Shown here piece by piece: positions 17,655 through 27,132 of a stretch of 42,630 bases of DNA (within the stretch, counting starts at the first letter, position 1; each line of letters begins with the position of its first letter). The stretch is from Cytophagaceae bacterium (GTDB taxonomy: Bacteria; Bacteroidota; Bacteroidia; Cytophagales; JAIYAX01), in NCBI GenBank assembly GCA_027488815.1, contig JAIYAX010000028.1, positions 1 to 42,630 on the forward strand, read 5' to 3'. The position numbers and the translations under genes are program-made. The notes under the pieces were generated by a model. That model was not told the DNA's origin, made no database searches, and saw only the letters and a list, made by a program, of their open reading frames with translations.

Positions 17655-18116
17655 TTAGTCCAGGCTTTTAAACAGGAAGGTCTCATTGTAATCAATCTCA
17701 AACTCTGTTAGTAATTCTAGATACTCCTCATTAAAGGTTTTCTTTTTATGATGAGCTTCCTGATTTTCAATGTATTGTATCACATTATTTAGTTGTGACA
17801 TTCCATAGGAAAATGCCCCATAACCCTCTTGCCAGCTAAATTTCCCTTTCACAAACCCTCTTGAATTAATCCACTTTGATGAGTCTCCTTTTACATCTTG
17901 CATCAATTCTGATAAAGACTGTGTTGGTCTCATGCCAAAAAAAATATGAACATGATCAGGCATCCCATTTATAGCCAAAACTTTGTGATGATGATTTTGA
18001 ATGATTCCGGTCATGTACTTATACAGCTCATCTTTCCAATCCTTATGGATAATGCAGTCACGATTTCGGACTGCAAAAACTGCCTGAATATGTATTTGTG
18101 TGTAAGTATTTGCCAT
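17655..18116 (-). CDS. IS200/IS605-type Y1 transposase (RAYT-like)
   Basis: A single-domain HUH endonuclease of 153 residues, counting from the ATG at 18116 (MANTYTQIHI). An upstream ATG at 18146 would add 10 residues. It has the HUH pair His55/His57 in DHVHIFF and the catalytic Tyr115 in QYIENQ with Gln119, so the active site looks intact. Such enzymes cut and rejoin single-stranded DNA at subterminal hairpins. There is no tnpB beside it and no clear IS ends. Its 3' end lies 66 bp from a dense hairpin array, the typical picture of a domesticated REP-associated transposase. It could also be a lone tnpA of a decayed IS200 element. Confidence 0.88.
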   Translation of the reverse strand: MANTYTQIHIQAVFAVRNRDCIIHKDWKDELYKYMTGIIQNHHHKVLAINGMPDHVHIFFGMRPTQSLSELMQDVKGDSSKWINSRGFVKGKFSWQEGYGAFSYGMSQLNNVIQYIENQEAHHKKKTFNEEYLELLTEFEIDYNETFLFKSLD

Positions 18117-18271
18117 TTTTTTCAGTGAATAAAGTTTTGAATACAACCATAGTTTGCACTACCAATTCCTGTAGATTTCTGCTAAATGAAATCAGATCAA
18201 AAACAGCTATAATTAGTGAATTGAACTACTTAACTCCTCTACTTAGCTTATATTGGCGTGGATTGTTTCTA

Positions 18272-19171
18272 TCACATTACAGTTAGATTCCCTGATGAAA
18301 CAAATCTCCCAAAAGTCCCCAGGGGCAGTTTTTTACCAAACTCATCCTGAATGTAAAGCTCCCCGAGTTCAGGCTGAATAGCGGTGCCAAAATGTTCTTT
18401 AAGCAGGTTTTCAAGAACCAGTGCTGAAAAACCCAGTGAATAAAGATTGATCAGCAGCAGAACTTTTTCTCCACGAAGTAATCCGGCGCAGCATCGAAGC
18501 ATCTCATTGATCTGGTCTTCCAGATGCCACTTCTCACCATCAGGCCCACGCCCATAAGCGGGTGGATCAAGCAAAATAGCCTGGTAGGTGTTACCACGCC
18601 GTTGCTCCCTTTGTACAAATTTCATGGCATCTTCCACCAGCCAACGGATGTTGTTCAAGTTGCTGAGTTCCATATTCTCTCTTGCCCAGGAGATCACCTG
18701 TTTTACACTGTCGAGGTGGGTGACCTCAGCCCCGGCCGCACGTGCAGCCATAGAGCTGCCGCCAGTGTAAGCGAACAGGTTGAGCACTTTGGCCCCCGGA
18801 CTCAGGTTTTGGCTTAGGTGGTGGTAGATATACTCCCAATGAGCGGCCTGTTCAGGAAAAAGACCCACGTGTTTGAAGGCGGTCATTCCAAGGCGGAATT
18901 GCAGCCTGAAGCCTTTGCCTTCATAGCTGACCTTCCATTGCTCAGCTGCTCCCGGTTTAATTTGCCAATCTCCACGCTCCTGATCCTTACCTGAACGTCT
19001 GAAAAGGGCATGAGCCTGCTGGGTCCATTCCTTTTCGCTAAGGCTCCTGCTCCAGATCGCCTGTGGCTCCGGCCGTATGAGGATATGGCTGCCAAATCGC
19101 TCCAGCTTTTCTCCATCACCACTGTCCATCAGGGCGTAGTGCTGCCAGGGCTGATGCAGCAGTTGGATCAT
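18272..19171 (-). CDS. SAM-dependent methyltransferase, RlmI-like class I family
   Basis: A 299-residue Rossmann-fold methyltransferase with motif I NLFAYTGG (131-138), an acidic residue binding ribose in THLDSVKQV, and motif [11 protein letters not shown] (202-210). This pattern is found in the COG1092 group that methylates cytosine in 23S rRNA, although there is no PUA domain here, so the exact RNA target is uncertain. The start overlaps the stop of lysS by 4 bp (ATGA), which couples two translation-related functions. Confidence 0.85.
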   Translation of the reverse strand: MIQLLHQPWQHYALMDSGDGEKLERFGSHILIRPEPQAIWSRSLSEKEWTQQAHALFRRSGKDQERGDWQIKPGAAEQWKVSYEGKGFRLQFRLGMTAFKHVGLFPEQAAHWEYIYHHLSQNLSPGAKVLNLFAYTGGSSMAARAAGAEVTHLDSVKQVISWARENMELSNLNNIRWLVEDAMKFVQREQRRGNTYQAILLDPPAYGRGPDGEKWHLEDQINEMLRCCAGLLRGEKVLLLINLYSLGFSALVLENLLKEHFGTAIQPELGELYIQDEFGKKLPLGTFGRFVSSGNLTVM

Positions 19172-20895
19172 GCCTGCCAGTTTTTCACATCCTCCAGACT
19201 AGGGTTGGCCTGTTCAAGCTTTAGTTTTTTACGCAGCCCGCAGAGGTCGTTAAACAGTTTGTTAGGATTTGCCTCTCGAAGAGAAGCCCTGTCGTTTATA
19301 CCCAGCTTACCCAGCAAGGCCACAAAATGTTCCGGAACACCTGCTTCCTTCAGTTCATGCTCCATGGTACTGATGATCTTTTCAGGCTTCATCTGCGGGA
19401 AAAACAACACATCCTGGATGGAAGGGCTATTGGTCATGATCATGCTCAGCCGATCGATACCGATACCAAGTCCGGCAGTGGGGGGCATGCCATACTCAAG
19501 GGCCCTCAAGAAATCTTCATCAAGCACCATGGCTTCATCATCCCCTCTTCGGCCGAGCTCTAGTTGCTCTTCGAATCGCTCTCGCTGATCGATGGGGTCA
19601 TTCAATTCTGAAAAAGCATTGCAAATCTCTTTACCATTGCAGATTGCTTCAAAGCGCTCCACCAGTCCTTGCTTGATCCTGTGCCTCTTGGCCAGAGGAG
19701 ACATCTCAACCGGGTAGTCAGTAATGAAAGTTGGTTGGATGAGTTTACCCTCACAATGGGTACCAAAAATTTCATCGATAATCTTGCCTTTGCCCATATG
19801 CTCATCCACTTTCACATGAAGCTTAGCAGCGGCGACCCGAAGTTCCTCTTCGTTCATTTCTGAGATATCAACTCCCGTGAAGTGCTCAATGGCTTCAAAC
19901 ATAGTCATCCGTTTCCATGGCCTGTGAAAATCGATCTTATGCTCTCCTACCTGCACGACTGTGTCGCCATGCAAGTCCATTGCCACTTTCTCGACCATCT
20001 CTTCCACCAGGTCCATCATCCAGTGGTAGTCTTTATAAGCCACGTACAGCTCGATTTGTGTAAACTCGGGGTTATGAAAACGGCTCATTCCTTCGTTCCG
20101 GAAGTCTTTTGAAAACTCATAAACTCCATCAAAACCACCCACAATCAGCCTTTTGAGGTAAAGTTCATTGGCGATGCGCAGATACAGCGTCATGTCCAGC
20201 GTGTTGTGATGGGTTTTGAAAGGCCGGGCAGCGGCACCACCATAAAGCGGTTGCAAGATTGGAGTTTCCACTTCCAGATATCCCTTTGCATTGAGGTACT
20301 CCCTCATACTTTGAACCAGCCGGGTCCTCTTGATAAAGGTGTCCTTGACATAAGGGTTTACCACCAGGTCAACATAACGTTGGCGGTAGCGCTGCTCAGG
20401 ATCAGAAAAAGCATCATAAACGACCGTGTTGCCGGCCTCATCCTGCGCCTCTTTTACAATAGGCAAAGGCTTGAGTGACTTGGTTAACAGCTTAAAATCA
20501 GTCACATGGATAGATATCTCACCTGTTTGGGTCGTAAACACAAAACCTTTCACCCCAATGATATCACCTATGTCCAGTAATTTCTTGAAAACGGTGTTGT
20601 AAAAGGTTTTATTCTCTCCCGGGCATAGGTCATCCCGACGAAAGTAGAGCTGAATTCGACCTGTTGAGTCTTGTAATTCTGCAAAGGAAGCATTGCCCAT
20701 AATTCGCCGGCTCATCAACCTACCCGCTATGGATATATTTTTATAATCCGATTTCTGCTTTTCGTAGTTCTCTGCAATTTCGATAGCAGAAACATTTACC
20801 TCAAAAAGCTCAGAGGGGTAGGGATTAACACCCATTCTGATTAGTTCCAGACGTTCCTCACGTCGGCGTATTTCATGTTCACTCCAGGATGACAT
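19168..20895 (-). CDS. lysS: Lysine--tRNA ligase (class II)
   Basis: The enzyme charges tRNA-Lys in the cytoplasm. An N-terminal OB-fold anticodon-binding domain (about 55-160) is followed by the class II core with motif 2 ([20 protein letters not shown]) and motif 3 ([14 protein letters not shown]). About 65 residues follow motif 3 (helical, ending [23 protein letters not shown]). Such an extension is known from Bacteroidota LysS and makes it longer than the usual ~505 residues. I chose the ATG at 20895 ([17 protein letters not shown]). A TTG at 20910 would lie almost at the predicted transcription start. The methyltransferase gene follows with a 4-bp overlap. Confidence 0.95.
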   Translation of the reverse strand: MSSWSEHEIRRREERLELIRMGVNPYPSELFEVNVSAIEIAENYEKQKSDYKNISIAGRLMSRRIMGNASFAELQDSTGRIQLYFRRDDLCPGENKTFYNTVFKKLLDIGDIIGVKGFVFTTQTGEISIHVTDFKLLTKSLKPLPIVKEAQDEAGNTVVYDAFSDPEQRYRQRYVDLVVNPYVKDTFIKRTRLVQSMREYLNAKGYLEVETPILQPLYGGAAARPFKTHHNTLDMTLYLRIANELYLKRLIVGGFDGVYEFSKDFRNEGMSRFHNPEFTQIELYVAYKDYHWMMDLVEEMVEKVAMDLHGDTVVQVGEHKIDFHRPWKRMTMFEAIEHFTGVDISEMNEEELRVAAAKLHVKVDEHMGKGKIIDEIFGTHCEGKLIQPTFITDYPVEMSPLAKRHRIKQGLVERFEAICNGKEICNAFSELNDPIDQRERFEEQLELGRRGDDEAMVLDEDFLRALEYGMPPTAGLGIGIDRLSMIMTNSPSIQDVLFFPQMKPEKIISTMEHELKEAGVPEHFVALLGKLGINDRASLREANPNKLFNDLCGLRKKLKLEQANPSLEDVKNWQA

Positions 20896-20918
20896 CGGTC
20901 GTTTATTCAATTAACCTG

Positions 20919-20926
20919 CAAAACTA
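20919..20926 (-). promoter_or_regulatory. -7 promoter element for lysS
   Basis: On the minus strand TAGTTTTG fits TAnnTTTG exactly and predicts a transcription start near 20912, leaving about 17 nt to the ATG at 20895. This supports that start over the TTG at 20910. Confidence 0.5.
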
Positions 20927-20930
20927 GAAA

Positions 20931-20945
20931 GGTTATCCAATAACC
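20931..20945. promoter_or_regulatory. Inverted repeat just upstream of the lysS -7 element
   Basis: GGTTAT-TGG-ATAACC (minus strand) is a perfect 6-bp inverted repeat ending 5 bp before the -7 element, where an operator would overlap the promoter spacer. No regulator is suggested. Confidence 0.3.
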
Positions 20946-21151
20946 GGATTGATTTCCTTTGGAAGCCGGGCAGTAGCCAATTGCGGGGAATTTCTTACAT
21001 GGTGTGGTTTATTGGCTATATCACCATTCGGTTACATGCCTTGCAGCGACCTTTGTACATGAATAAAAATTCCTTAGGTGGATTTTGAAAAAGGCATTCG
21101 TTAAAGGCAATCAAAGCATGGTTTCGGTTTTTGCAAAATCTAACGTCAGGC

Positions 21152-23146
21152 ATGCAGGCAAGACTTATGAATTTGCATAAGAAAGAAAATACCGCATTGC
21201 TGACGGGCGGAGAGAATCCGGCCTGGGGGCAGTACCACTCCAAGGAATTGATTGAACGGCTTTCCAAAGGGTTCAATGAGCTTATCTTTGATCTGGATGA
21301 AATGCTCCAGGTGGAGAAGGTTTTTTATAGCGCTAACTCTCCTCTTGCTGATTGGTTAAAAATAAAAAAGGGAGAAAAGCTCTACCGGTTATTTACTGAA
21401 GCGGAATACAGCCATCTGCTTGATGCGATTGAGGAGTCAATTTTTACCCAAAAACTCATCAAGAAAGAAATCAAACTTACCAGAGGCAATGAAAGCAGGC
21501 TGATCCGATTTAAAGTGATTTTTATTGAACTGAAAAAGGAAAGGATCATTACCTTTTTTGCCAAAGACATCACACGTGTGGTTGAGAAGCAGCTTGAGCA
21601 GACCAAGCTCATCTCGATCAATGAAAAGCTTCAAAAAAAGATACTAAAAAGTCTGGAGCGCAATGAACAGTTGCAGCGAACCCTGCTTGAAGCGATACCC
21701 GATACCATTTTACGGTTCAGTTCAGAGGGCAAAATTCTTGAAATACTCAATGGCCATCATCTGCCTTTTCTTTTCACATCTGGAGAAATAAAGCCCCGCC
21801 ACCTTCAGGATTTGTGCCTGTCAGAAAATCACAAAGACCAATTGCTTGAAGGGCTTATCTGGCTGATGCATAGCGGAGAGAGGGAATTTGGAGAAGAATT
21901 CCATCAAACAGATCATAATCGCTGCCTTGATGTCCGTTTGGTCAAGCTCAATGAGGAAGAAGTCATGGGTATTTTCAGGGATGTAACGGCCATGAAGCAG
22001 GCGGATCTGGAGACTCGTGCTCAAAAAAACCTATTGGAGGAAGTGATCAGAACTGCTCCCAGCCTGATAGCTCTCAACGATGAACAAGGTCGCTACCTGA
22101 TCGCCAGTCAGTCTTTGCAACAACTCATGGGCTTGCGCAGGGAAGATCTGATCGGAAAAACCAATGAGGAACTGCTGCCTATGGTATCAGAGCCCGGCAA
22201 AGCATGGTTGAGAAGGCCCCTCCCTTTTTCAGGTAAAACACATAAAGAAGAAGTAGCCCTTACCCTCGACGATGGTCAGGAGCTATGGTTTGAAGTCATC
22301 TACCGGCCCATTACAAGCTCGTCCGGACAAAGCCAGTTGCTGAGGATAGCCTCAAACATCACCGACAGGAAAAATGCCATGCGCACCCTCATGGTGAAAA
22401 ACATGGAACTTAGTGAAGCCAACCAACTACTTGAAAAAACCAACGAAGAGCTTGACCGATTTGTCTACAGTGCCTCCCACAACCTGCGAGCCCCGCTAAC
22501 CTCGCTGCTCGGACTTATCAATCTGCAAAGAATGGAGGGCGGACATCCGGAGTACCTTGATCACATGGAAAATGCCATTCACCGCTTAGATGGCTTTATC
22601 ACAGACATTATTTCCTATTCAAAAAACGCCCGTCAGGAAATTGAGACTGAAGAAATCCCCTTTCAGGAGTTGATTGAGCAGGTTTTTCAAGACCTTAGTT
22701 TTTATAAAAGTGGCCAATTCATCCGCTGTACAGCCAAAGTGGAGTCAAAAGGGATTTTTTACTCCGACCGCAAACGATTGGAAATGCTGTTGATCAATCT
22801 CATCTCAAATTCTTACAAATACCACGACATCAAGAAACCCACCCCATTTATCATGGTCGAGGTGGTGCACAATGAGCATCAGGCACTTATCCAGATCAAT
22901 GATAATGGCCTTGGAATAGCTGCTGAGCATCAGGAAAACATTTTTAAGATGTTCTACCGTGCTTCTGAAAATTCTGAAGGTTCTGGACTGGGACTATACA
23001 TCGTGAAAGAGATCACAGAAAAACTAGGGGGATCCATTCAGGTACAGTCAACTTTGGGATTAGGAACTCTGTTTACTATTCAACTACCCTGTTTAAAGCT
23101 GAATACTAACCCTTTTCTTCATCAGCTAGAGCAACCATCGGAGTAG
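21152..23146 (+). CDS. Soluble PAS-domain sensor histidine kinase
   Basis: A cytoplasmic kinase with no membrane segment. Three PAS-like regions (about 35-155, 175-300 and 305-425) precede a short coiled coil and a histidine-kinase module. The H-box SASHNLRAPLTSL has its phospho-acceptor near residue 443. The ATPase has the N-box NLISNSYKYHD, the G1 box DNGLGIAAEHQE and the G2 box GSGLGLYIVKEI. No receiver domain or partner regulator is adjacent, so it is an orphan kinase whose signal is unknown; PAS could bind a small molecule or cofactor. The start is uncertain: ATG at 21152 was chosen, with ATG 21167 and TTG 21131 as alternatives. Its 3' end overlaps the convergent LysE gene by 21 bp. Confidence 0.88.
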   Translation: MQARLMNLHKKENTALLTGGENPAWGQYHSKELIERLSKGFNELIFDLDEMLQVEKVFYSANSPLADWLKIKKGEKLYRLFTEAEYSHLLDAIEESIFTQKLIKKEIKLTRGNESRLIRFKVIFIELKKERIITFFAKDITRVVEKQLEQTKLISINEKLQKKILKSLERNEQLQRTLLEAIPDTILRFSSEGKILEILNGHHLPFLFTSGEIKPRHLQDLCLSENHKDQLLEGLIWLMHSGEREFGEEFHQTDHNRCLDVRLVKLNEEEVMGIFRDVTAMKQADLETRAQKNLLEEVIRTAPSLIALNDEQGRYLIASQSLQQLMGLRREDLIGKTNEELLPMVSEPGKAWLRRPLPFSGKTHKEEVALTLDDGQELWFEVIYRPITSSSGQSQLLRIASNITDRKNAMRTLMVKNMELSEANQLLEKTNEELDRFVYSASHNLRAPLTSLLGLINLQRMEGGHPEYLDHMENAIHRLDGFITDIISYSKNARQEIETEEIPFQELIEQVFQDLSFYKSGQFIRCTAKVESKGIFYSDRKRLEMLLINLISNSYKYHDIKKPTPFIMVEVVHNEHQALIQINDNGLGIAAEHQENIFKMFYRASENSEGSGLGLYIVKEITEKLGGSIQVQSTLGLGTLFTIQLPCLKLNTNPFLHQLEQPSE

Positions 23147-23719
23147 CTGTTGAGCCGCCAGGGCCATAAACAGCAACGAAATGATTCTTTGCAGCGGAAA
23201 TCGTGGATTTAAAACAAAATTCAAAAACCGGTCCGCATACCTGACATAAAGCGCCAGCGCTAAAAAGGTACCCATTGCTGCAGAAAGGGCATACACTGTG
23301 AGGGAATAATGCTCTGGCAGTGCCCCTTGGGTCTGTAACACGGTTGTCACAAAAAGCCAATATGGAATAGCTGCCGGGTTCAAAAAATTAATTAACAGCC
23401 CTCTCTTCCATGAGAAATTCAGCCATTTAGATTCAGGTTGCCCTGGCTTATACCAGGTGGCGAAGCCAAGCACCAAAAAGAACAACACAGCAGTAAGGTC
23501 AAAAATCTGCATGATCAGCGGCTCTGACATCAGCCAGTGGCTCAGGGCAATGGCAGGCAGCAAATGAAGTAGCTCCAGCAATGCAGAAATGGCAGCAAAT
23601 CTAAAACCAGCACCCGAACCGCTCTCTCGGGTATGCTGTACCGTGGTAAACGAGATCACCCCGGGAGGCAAGGAGCCGACGAAGCTGGCCAAAAGACCCC
23701 AAAAAAATACACTGATCAT
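23126..23719 (-). CDS. LysE-family exporter
   Basis: A 197-residue membrane protein with about six hydrophobic segments and the N-terminal signature FVGSLPPGVISFTTVQ typical of LysE/RhtB amino-acid exporters. NPAAIPYWLFV is the second characteristic segment. By family it exports amino acids or similar small molecules by proton exchange. It is the last gene of a seven-gene operon, and its ATG overlaps the stop of the ATP-grasp gene (ATGA), so the exported compound may be the product of that enzyme. That link is inference. Confidence 0.83.
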   Translation of the reverse strand: MISVFFWGLLASFVGSLPPGVISFTTVQHTRESGSGAGFRFAAISALLELLHLLPAIALSHWLMSEPLIMQIFDLTAVLFFLVLGFATWYKPGQPESKWLNFSWKRGLLINFLNPAAIPYWLFVTTVLQTQGALPEHYSLTVYALSAAMGTFLALALYVRYADRFLNFVLNPRFPLQRIISLLFMALAAQQLLRWLL

Positions 23720-24750
23720 GCTTTTGGCAGAGATTGTCTATAACGTCTCCAGTTGGAAAGCATCTCTCGGCTGCTAAGGTACTCAACTCCCTGATCATGG
23801 TTAATTTTACTCACCTGATAGAGTAAGCTCATGTGGTGGAACAGAACCTTCTGAGCTTCAACAAAAGAAAAACCACTTTGGTAAATATGCGCTGGCTCTG
23901 CACTACAGCCGTTTAGTTCAACAATCTGAATTTTGCCCTTGCCTTCAAACGCTTCCCAGCCACTGCAACGCAGGTCAAATCGACCGAAATAAAATCCGGG
24001 TATAGACTTCGACAGCTCATCAACAAAACGATGCAAAAAAGGCCCTGTTTGTTCATTCAAATCAAGAAAAGCGGTGCCCCTGCAATGATTTCCAATAGGT
24101 TCAAGCACCACTAGCTCTCCTGCATCCGGAACTCTTAAGCACTCGGACCCCATTCGGGCCTGAATTTGTGGCCATACCAGCTGAGCACGTGCCTGTCTCT
24201 GCGCCAGTTGACTGATGCTTTGGCGACCATCACCGGTTATAGACAAAAATTCTTTACCGGTAACAGAGGTCACTCTCCCCTTAGGCTCAGAAGGTAGCCT
24301 AACGTAAAAAACCCCAAGCTCAAGGGGAAGATCAACATATTCTTGAAGCAAATAAGGCTCTGAAGACTTCTTATGATAATTAAGTAGTTGTTCTTGAGAT
24401 CGTATCAATTCTACCCCATTTCCCCTTTCACCAATGTCAGGTTTGGCAATGATGGGGAGTCGTAAATTTTCAAATCCTGTTCCCTGCCTTTGCTCATCAA
24501 GCGATTGACTGGGCTGCACCAATATAAACGGAGGCACCAACCCGGCAGGCAATAGCTTCAGAATGGCAGACTTTGACTCCCCATATGCCCCTCCTGTTGG
24601 GATAGAAGGATTTGATGCGGTAAAAAAGAAAAAGGATCTGGCCTTAATTGCGTAAAAGAGGTACAGAAAAAACACCGGAAAGTATACCAGATAAGCAGGC
24701 CAATGCTCCCAATGCCGGAGCCTGTACCAAAACTTCCTGAATGCCCCCAC
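23716..24750 (-). CDS. Membrane-anchored ATP-grasp family ligase of unknown product
   Basis: A 344-residue protein with an N-terminal hydrophobic stretch (residues about 17-45, WPAYLVYFPVFFLYLFYAIKA) followed by an ATP-grasp fold. Key pieces are IAKPDIGERGNGVELI (phosphate-binding lysine and glycine loop), LLQEYVDLPLELGVFY, GRFDLR and a metal-binding VELNGCSAEPAHIY. The family joins a carboxylate to an amine or thiol via acyl-phosphate; D-Ala-D-Ala ligase-like and peptide ligase roles are possible. The substrates cannot be named. It starts with GTG at 24750, directly after the NRDE stop codon, and overlaps lysE, so the three genes are tightly coupled. Confidence 0.75.
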   Translation of the reverse strand: MGAFRKFWYRLRHWEHWPAYLVYFPVFFLYLFYAIKARSFFFFTASNPSIPTGGAYGESKSAILKLLPAGLVPPFILVQPSQSLDEQRQGTGFENLRLPIIAKPDIGERGNGVELIRSQEQLLNYHKKSSEPYLLQEYVDLPLELGVFYVRLPSEPKGRVTSVTGKEFLSITGDGRQSISQLAQRQARAQLVWPQIQARMGSECLRVPDAGELVVLEPIGNHCRGTAFLDLNEQTGPFLHRFVDELSKSIPGFYFGRFDLRCSGWEAFEGKGKIQIVELNGCSAEPAHIYQSGFSFVEAQKVLFHHMSLLYQVSKINHDQGVEYLSSREMLSNWRRYRQSLPKA

Positions 24751-24751
24751 A

Positions 24752-25501
24752 TTAAACCAATGAAAGGGATTTGTCTTTCAGTTTAATGAGATGCTGTTCA
24801 CGTCTATGCATCAGGTCCAGGTATCGAAGGGCCAGATGATCCCGGGTATGCAAAATGGACGTAATGCTTACTGTTTTTAAGATCCCTTTTCTTTCAATCA
24901 AAATATGGTGCTTCTCGTTACTCTCTTCTTTGAATTGATGGAAGTCTAAAATCAATTCAGGCTTAGTGGCCAGCAGACCAGCCTGTTGAGCAATCCAACT
25001 TTGAAACAGTTCCTCTCGCCATTGAATGATTTCCGGTTCATACAGCGTAACCGAAGACCACAGCCAGGGCCGCCCAGGATCGGGATTACGAAAATAGGCC
25101 TGCTCCCCATCCCATCGCATTTCGTATAGTTGTCCTTCTTCAACAACCACTAAAGTAAATGGCTCCAGGTTTGAGAAATCAAAACCCTTGGCAAAGGAGC
25201 TAAAGTTTTCAAATTTAAAATACCCGGTTACCACCAGACCTCTGCTATGCCGGTATGGTGGATTCGGTACATGTTTTACCAGACCTCCATTCAATAAGCA
25301 AATGGTTCTTCCCTTACCTGATGTTGCCACCCAGGTTCCTTTGCCCTGAGGATCAACCGGCATTAGTACTTCAGCATCAAACACTTGGTGCCAGGCCGGA
25401 GCCTCTGCCGCTGCCCGAAGCAGACGCTCATCTCTGTTGGTTGTTAACAGATAGCTTCCTGTGGGCGAACCGTTGAGAGGAATATAACTTACGGTGCACA
25501 T
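24752..25501 (-). CDS. NRDE / TANGO2 family protein
   Basis: The protein starts with the family hallmark MCTVSY, whose Cys2 would become the N-terminal nucleophile in an Ntn-hydrolase-like fold, and has the TTNRDE motif at about residues 20-25. At 249 residues it has the normal length. The biochemical role of the family is unsettled; lipid or haem handling has been proposed for the eukaryotic homologue. The start codon overlaps the 3' end of the DinB gene by 13 bp, and the stop abuts the ATP-grasp gene. Confidence 0.88.
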   Translation of the reverse strand: MCTVSYIPLNGSPTGSYLLTTNRDERLLRAAAEAPAWHQVFDAEVLMPVDPQGKGTWVATSGKGRTICLLNGGLVKHVPNPPYRHSRGLVVTGYFKFENFSSFAKGFDFSNLEPFTLVVVEEGQLYEMRWDGEQAYFRNPDPGRPWLWSSVTLYEPEIIQWREELFQSWIAQQAGLLATKPELILDFHQFKEESNEKHHILIERKGILKTVSITSILHTRDHLALRYLDLMHRREQHLIKLKDKSLSLV

Positions 25502-25995
25502 ACCTGCCGATAGCTTAGTGTGGAATAGGCTACGCCAAAATTTTCAGGAATGATTACCTCCGGGAAATGCTGCTCCAATGCGATTTTGATCAATGCCAGA
25601 TGGTGAATCACATGCTCGATATTGTAGCTCAGCTCACGGTAATAGGTGGTGATGATCTCTGTTTTTTCACCTGAAGGATCGTAGCAAACTTCAAGGGTCA
25701 ATGGCCGGTCATGACTGGTATTGATCACAAAGGTGATTACCCGCTCGATTGCTGTTACACCATCTTTTAGTTTTTCTTCAAGGCTTAGTTCACGCTTGCG
25801 ACCATCATAGTCGATACTGCCATGCTCAAGACCCTTCTGTAGACAGTGGTAGAATTCTACTACATGGCGGGTATGTCTCCCGATGGTTTCACCGCTAAGA
25901 ACAGGTAAAGGACTTCGGTATTCTTCAGGCTTGAGTTGTTGTAAGACCGTGAGCAGTTGACCTAAATTCTGAAAAGTGGATTGCTGAAGTTGCAT
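25489..25995 (-). CDS. DinB-family four-helix protein
   Basis: A 168-residue helical protein with histidines placed as in DinB/YfiT proteins (IGRHTRHVVEF near residue 40 and NIEHVIHHLALI near 130-140). These bind a divalent metal in the four-helix bundle. Many relatives are thiol-dependent metal transferases, for example bacillithiol S-transferases, but the substrate here is unknown. Only 6 bp separate it from the outer-membrane protein gene upstream. Confidence 0.78.
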   Translation of the reverse strand: MQLQQSTFQNLGQLLTVLQQLKPEEYRSPLPVLSGETIGRHTRHVVEFYHCLQKGLEHGSIDYDGRKRELSLEEKLKDGVTAIERVITFVINTSHDRPLTLEVCYDPSGEKTEIITTYYRELSYNIEHVIHHLALIKIALEQHFPEVIIPENFGVAYSTLSYRQVCAP

Positions 25996-26001
25996 AAAAA
26001 A

Positions 26002-26739
26002 TCAAATAAGTTGTTTGAATCTCCAGGCCAGTCCTATGGCCAATAGACCCGGTGTTTGTCTGAAGCGGTCATTTCCCAACCGCAGTGGCTGAGAAGTAGT
26101 GTACTCGATAAACTGGTAAGAGTATGCGATCTTGACCAAACCCTGACTATTGAATCGGTAACGAAGGTAGATTTCTGAGTTCAGACTTCCTATGTCATTG
26201 TGGGAAATGAGCAGGAGATTCCAAGGTGTAGGGCTAGCCATAATCTCCTCCGGAAAATCGCCGGGGTTATTTTTACTTGAACGGTAGCGTGCTTTTTGAT
26301 CCGCACCCAGACTCAAGCCTGCCAGATCAATATTAAATCCTGCCTCACACTTTTTACTGATGGCATACTCGATCACGAACATCGCATTAACATAAAGCAC
26401 CGAAGAAGTAGCAAGGCCCAACGAATCAAAGTAATCCGGCCGGTCTGGCAAGAACAAGACCTGAGGCCCTTCTGCGCCGGTTGTCAGTATTGCGGGTGCT
26501 GTGTTGAGCCGTTGGTTTTTCCCTTGAAAGGCTGTTGCCCTGAAGCCATAACCTACTCGGATCTTTTTGGCTTTGGCCAGACCATGAACGCTTTGAAAAG
26601 CAACAGAGCCTGAGATCTGCTTACTGCCTTTTGCCGCTGAGGCTTCTGCTTGCAGGTATTTGCGCAAGGGCTGAGCCATAAGCCTGGCTTGAAAAGTCAA
26701 GAGAATCCAGCAAAAAACAAAGCTAAAGAGCCTAAACAT
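26002..26739 (-). CDS. Outer-membrane beta-barrel protein, unknown function
   Basis: A 245-residue protein with a signal peptide (about 1-22, ending RLMAQ). Alternating hydrophobic strands and a terminal strand LAIGLAWRFKQLI suggest an outer-membrane barrel of about 10 strands. I do not recognise a named family. It overlaps the DoxX-like gene by 8 bp and belongs to the YHS operon, so a role in that system's outer membrane is inferred. Confidence 0.65.
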   Translation of the reverse strand: MFRLFSFVFCWILLTFQARLMAQPLRKYLQAEASAAKGSKQISGSVAFQSVHGLAKAKKIRVGYGFRATAFQGKNQRLNTAPAILTTGAEGPQVLFLPDRPDYFDSLGLATSSVLYVNAMFVIEYAISKKCEAGFNIDLAGLSLGADQKARYRSSKNNPGDFPEEIMASPTPWNLLLISHNDIGSLNSEIYLRYRFNSQGLVKIAYSYQFIEYTTSQPLRLGNDRFRQTPGLLAIGLAWRFKQLI

Positions 26740-27124
26740 ACTTCCTTATAAATTGCATGGCTTCGGATTGCTTGAGCCATAGCACCAGAAAAGACAACGT
26801 TAAAACAGCCAGTGCTAAATAAAAGAGCAATCCTCCATCGCCTTTAACGGCGATACCCAACACAAACAGGTGAGCTCCTAAAGCACCCATCATCAAACCC
26901 AGAGCTAGTAATGCCCCCAGCCAGCTAAACCCCCTGACAAACAAAAGGATAGAAGCCAATAGCTCAAAAGTGCCCACTCCATATCGGCCAAAAGGCTCAA
27001 CCCCCAGACTACTGAAAATAAACTTTGACTCCTCTGCCCCTGTAAACTTGAAAAACAAGGTCTGCAATAAGATGATGGCGATCGCCAATCGGCTTATCTG
27101 AAACAAATTCAGGTATTTTTTCAT
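26732..27124 (-). CDS. DoxX-like small membrane protein
   Basis: A 130-residue protein with four hydrophobic helices (SRLAIAIILLQTLFFKFTG, YGVGTFELLASILLF, LGALLALGLMMGALGAHLFV, LLFYLALAVLTLSFLVLWL). The layout matches the DoxX/MauE-type family. Members are linked to redox or sulfur-related membrane processes, but no cofactor motif is visible. It follows the YHS gene after 8 bp and overlaps the next gene, indicating operon co-expression. Confidence 0.7.
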   Translation of the reverse strand: MKKYLNLFQISRLAIAIILLQTLFFKFTGAEESKFIFSSLGVEPFGRYGVGTFELLASILLFVRGFSWLGALLALGLMMGALGAHLFVLGIAVKGDGGLLFYLALAVLTLSFLVLWLKQSEAMQFIRKYV

Positions 27125-27132
27125 TTGAGTTC

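Noticed and set aside
17655-18271. Complete IS200/IS605 element with ends
   Set aside because: No tnpB, and no matching subterminal hairpins on both sides of the transposase gene; only its downstream side carries hairpins.
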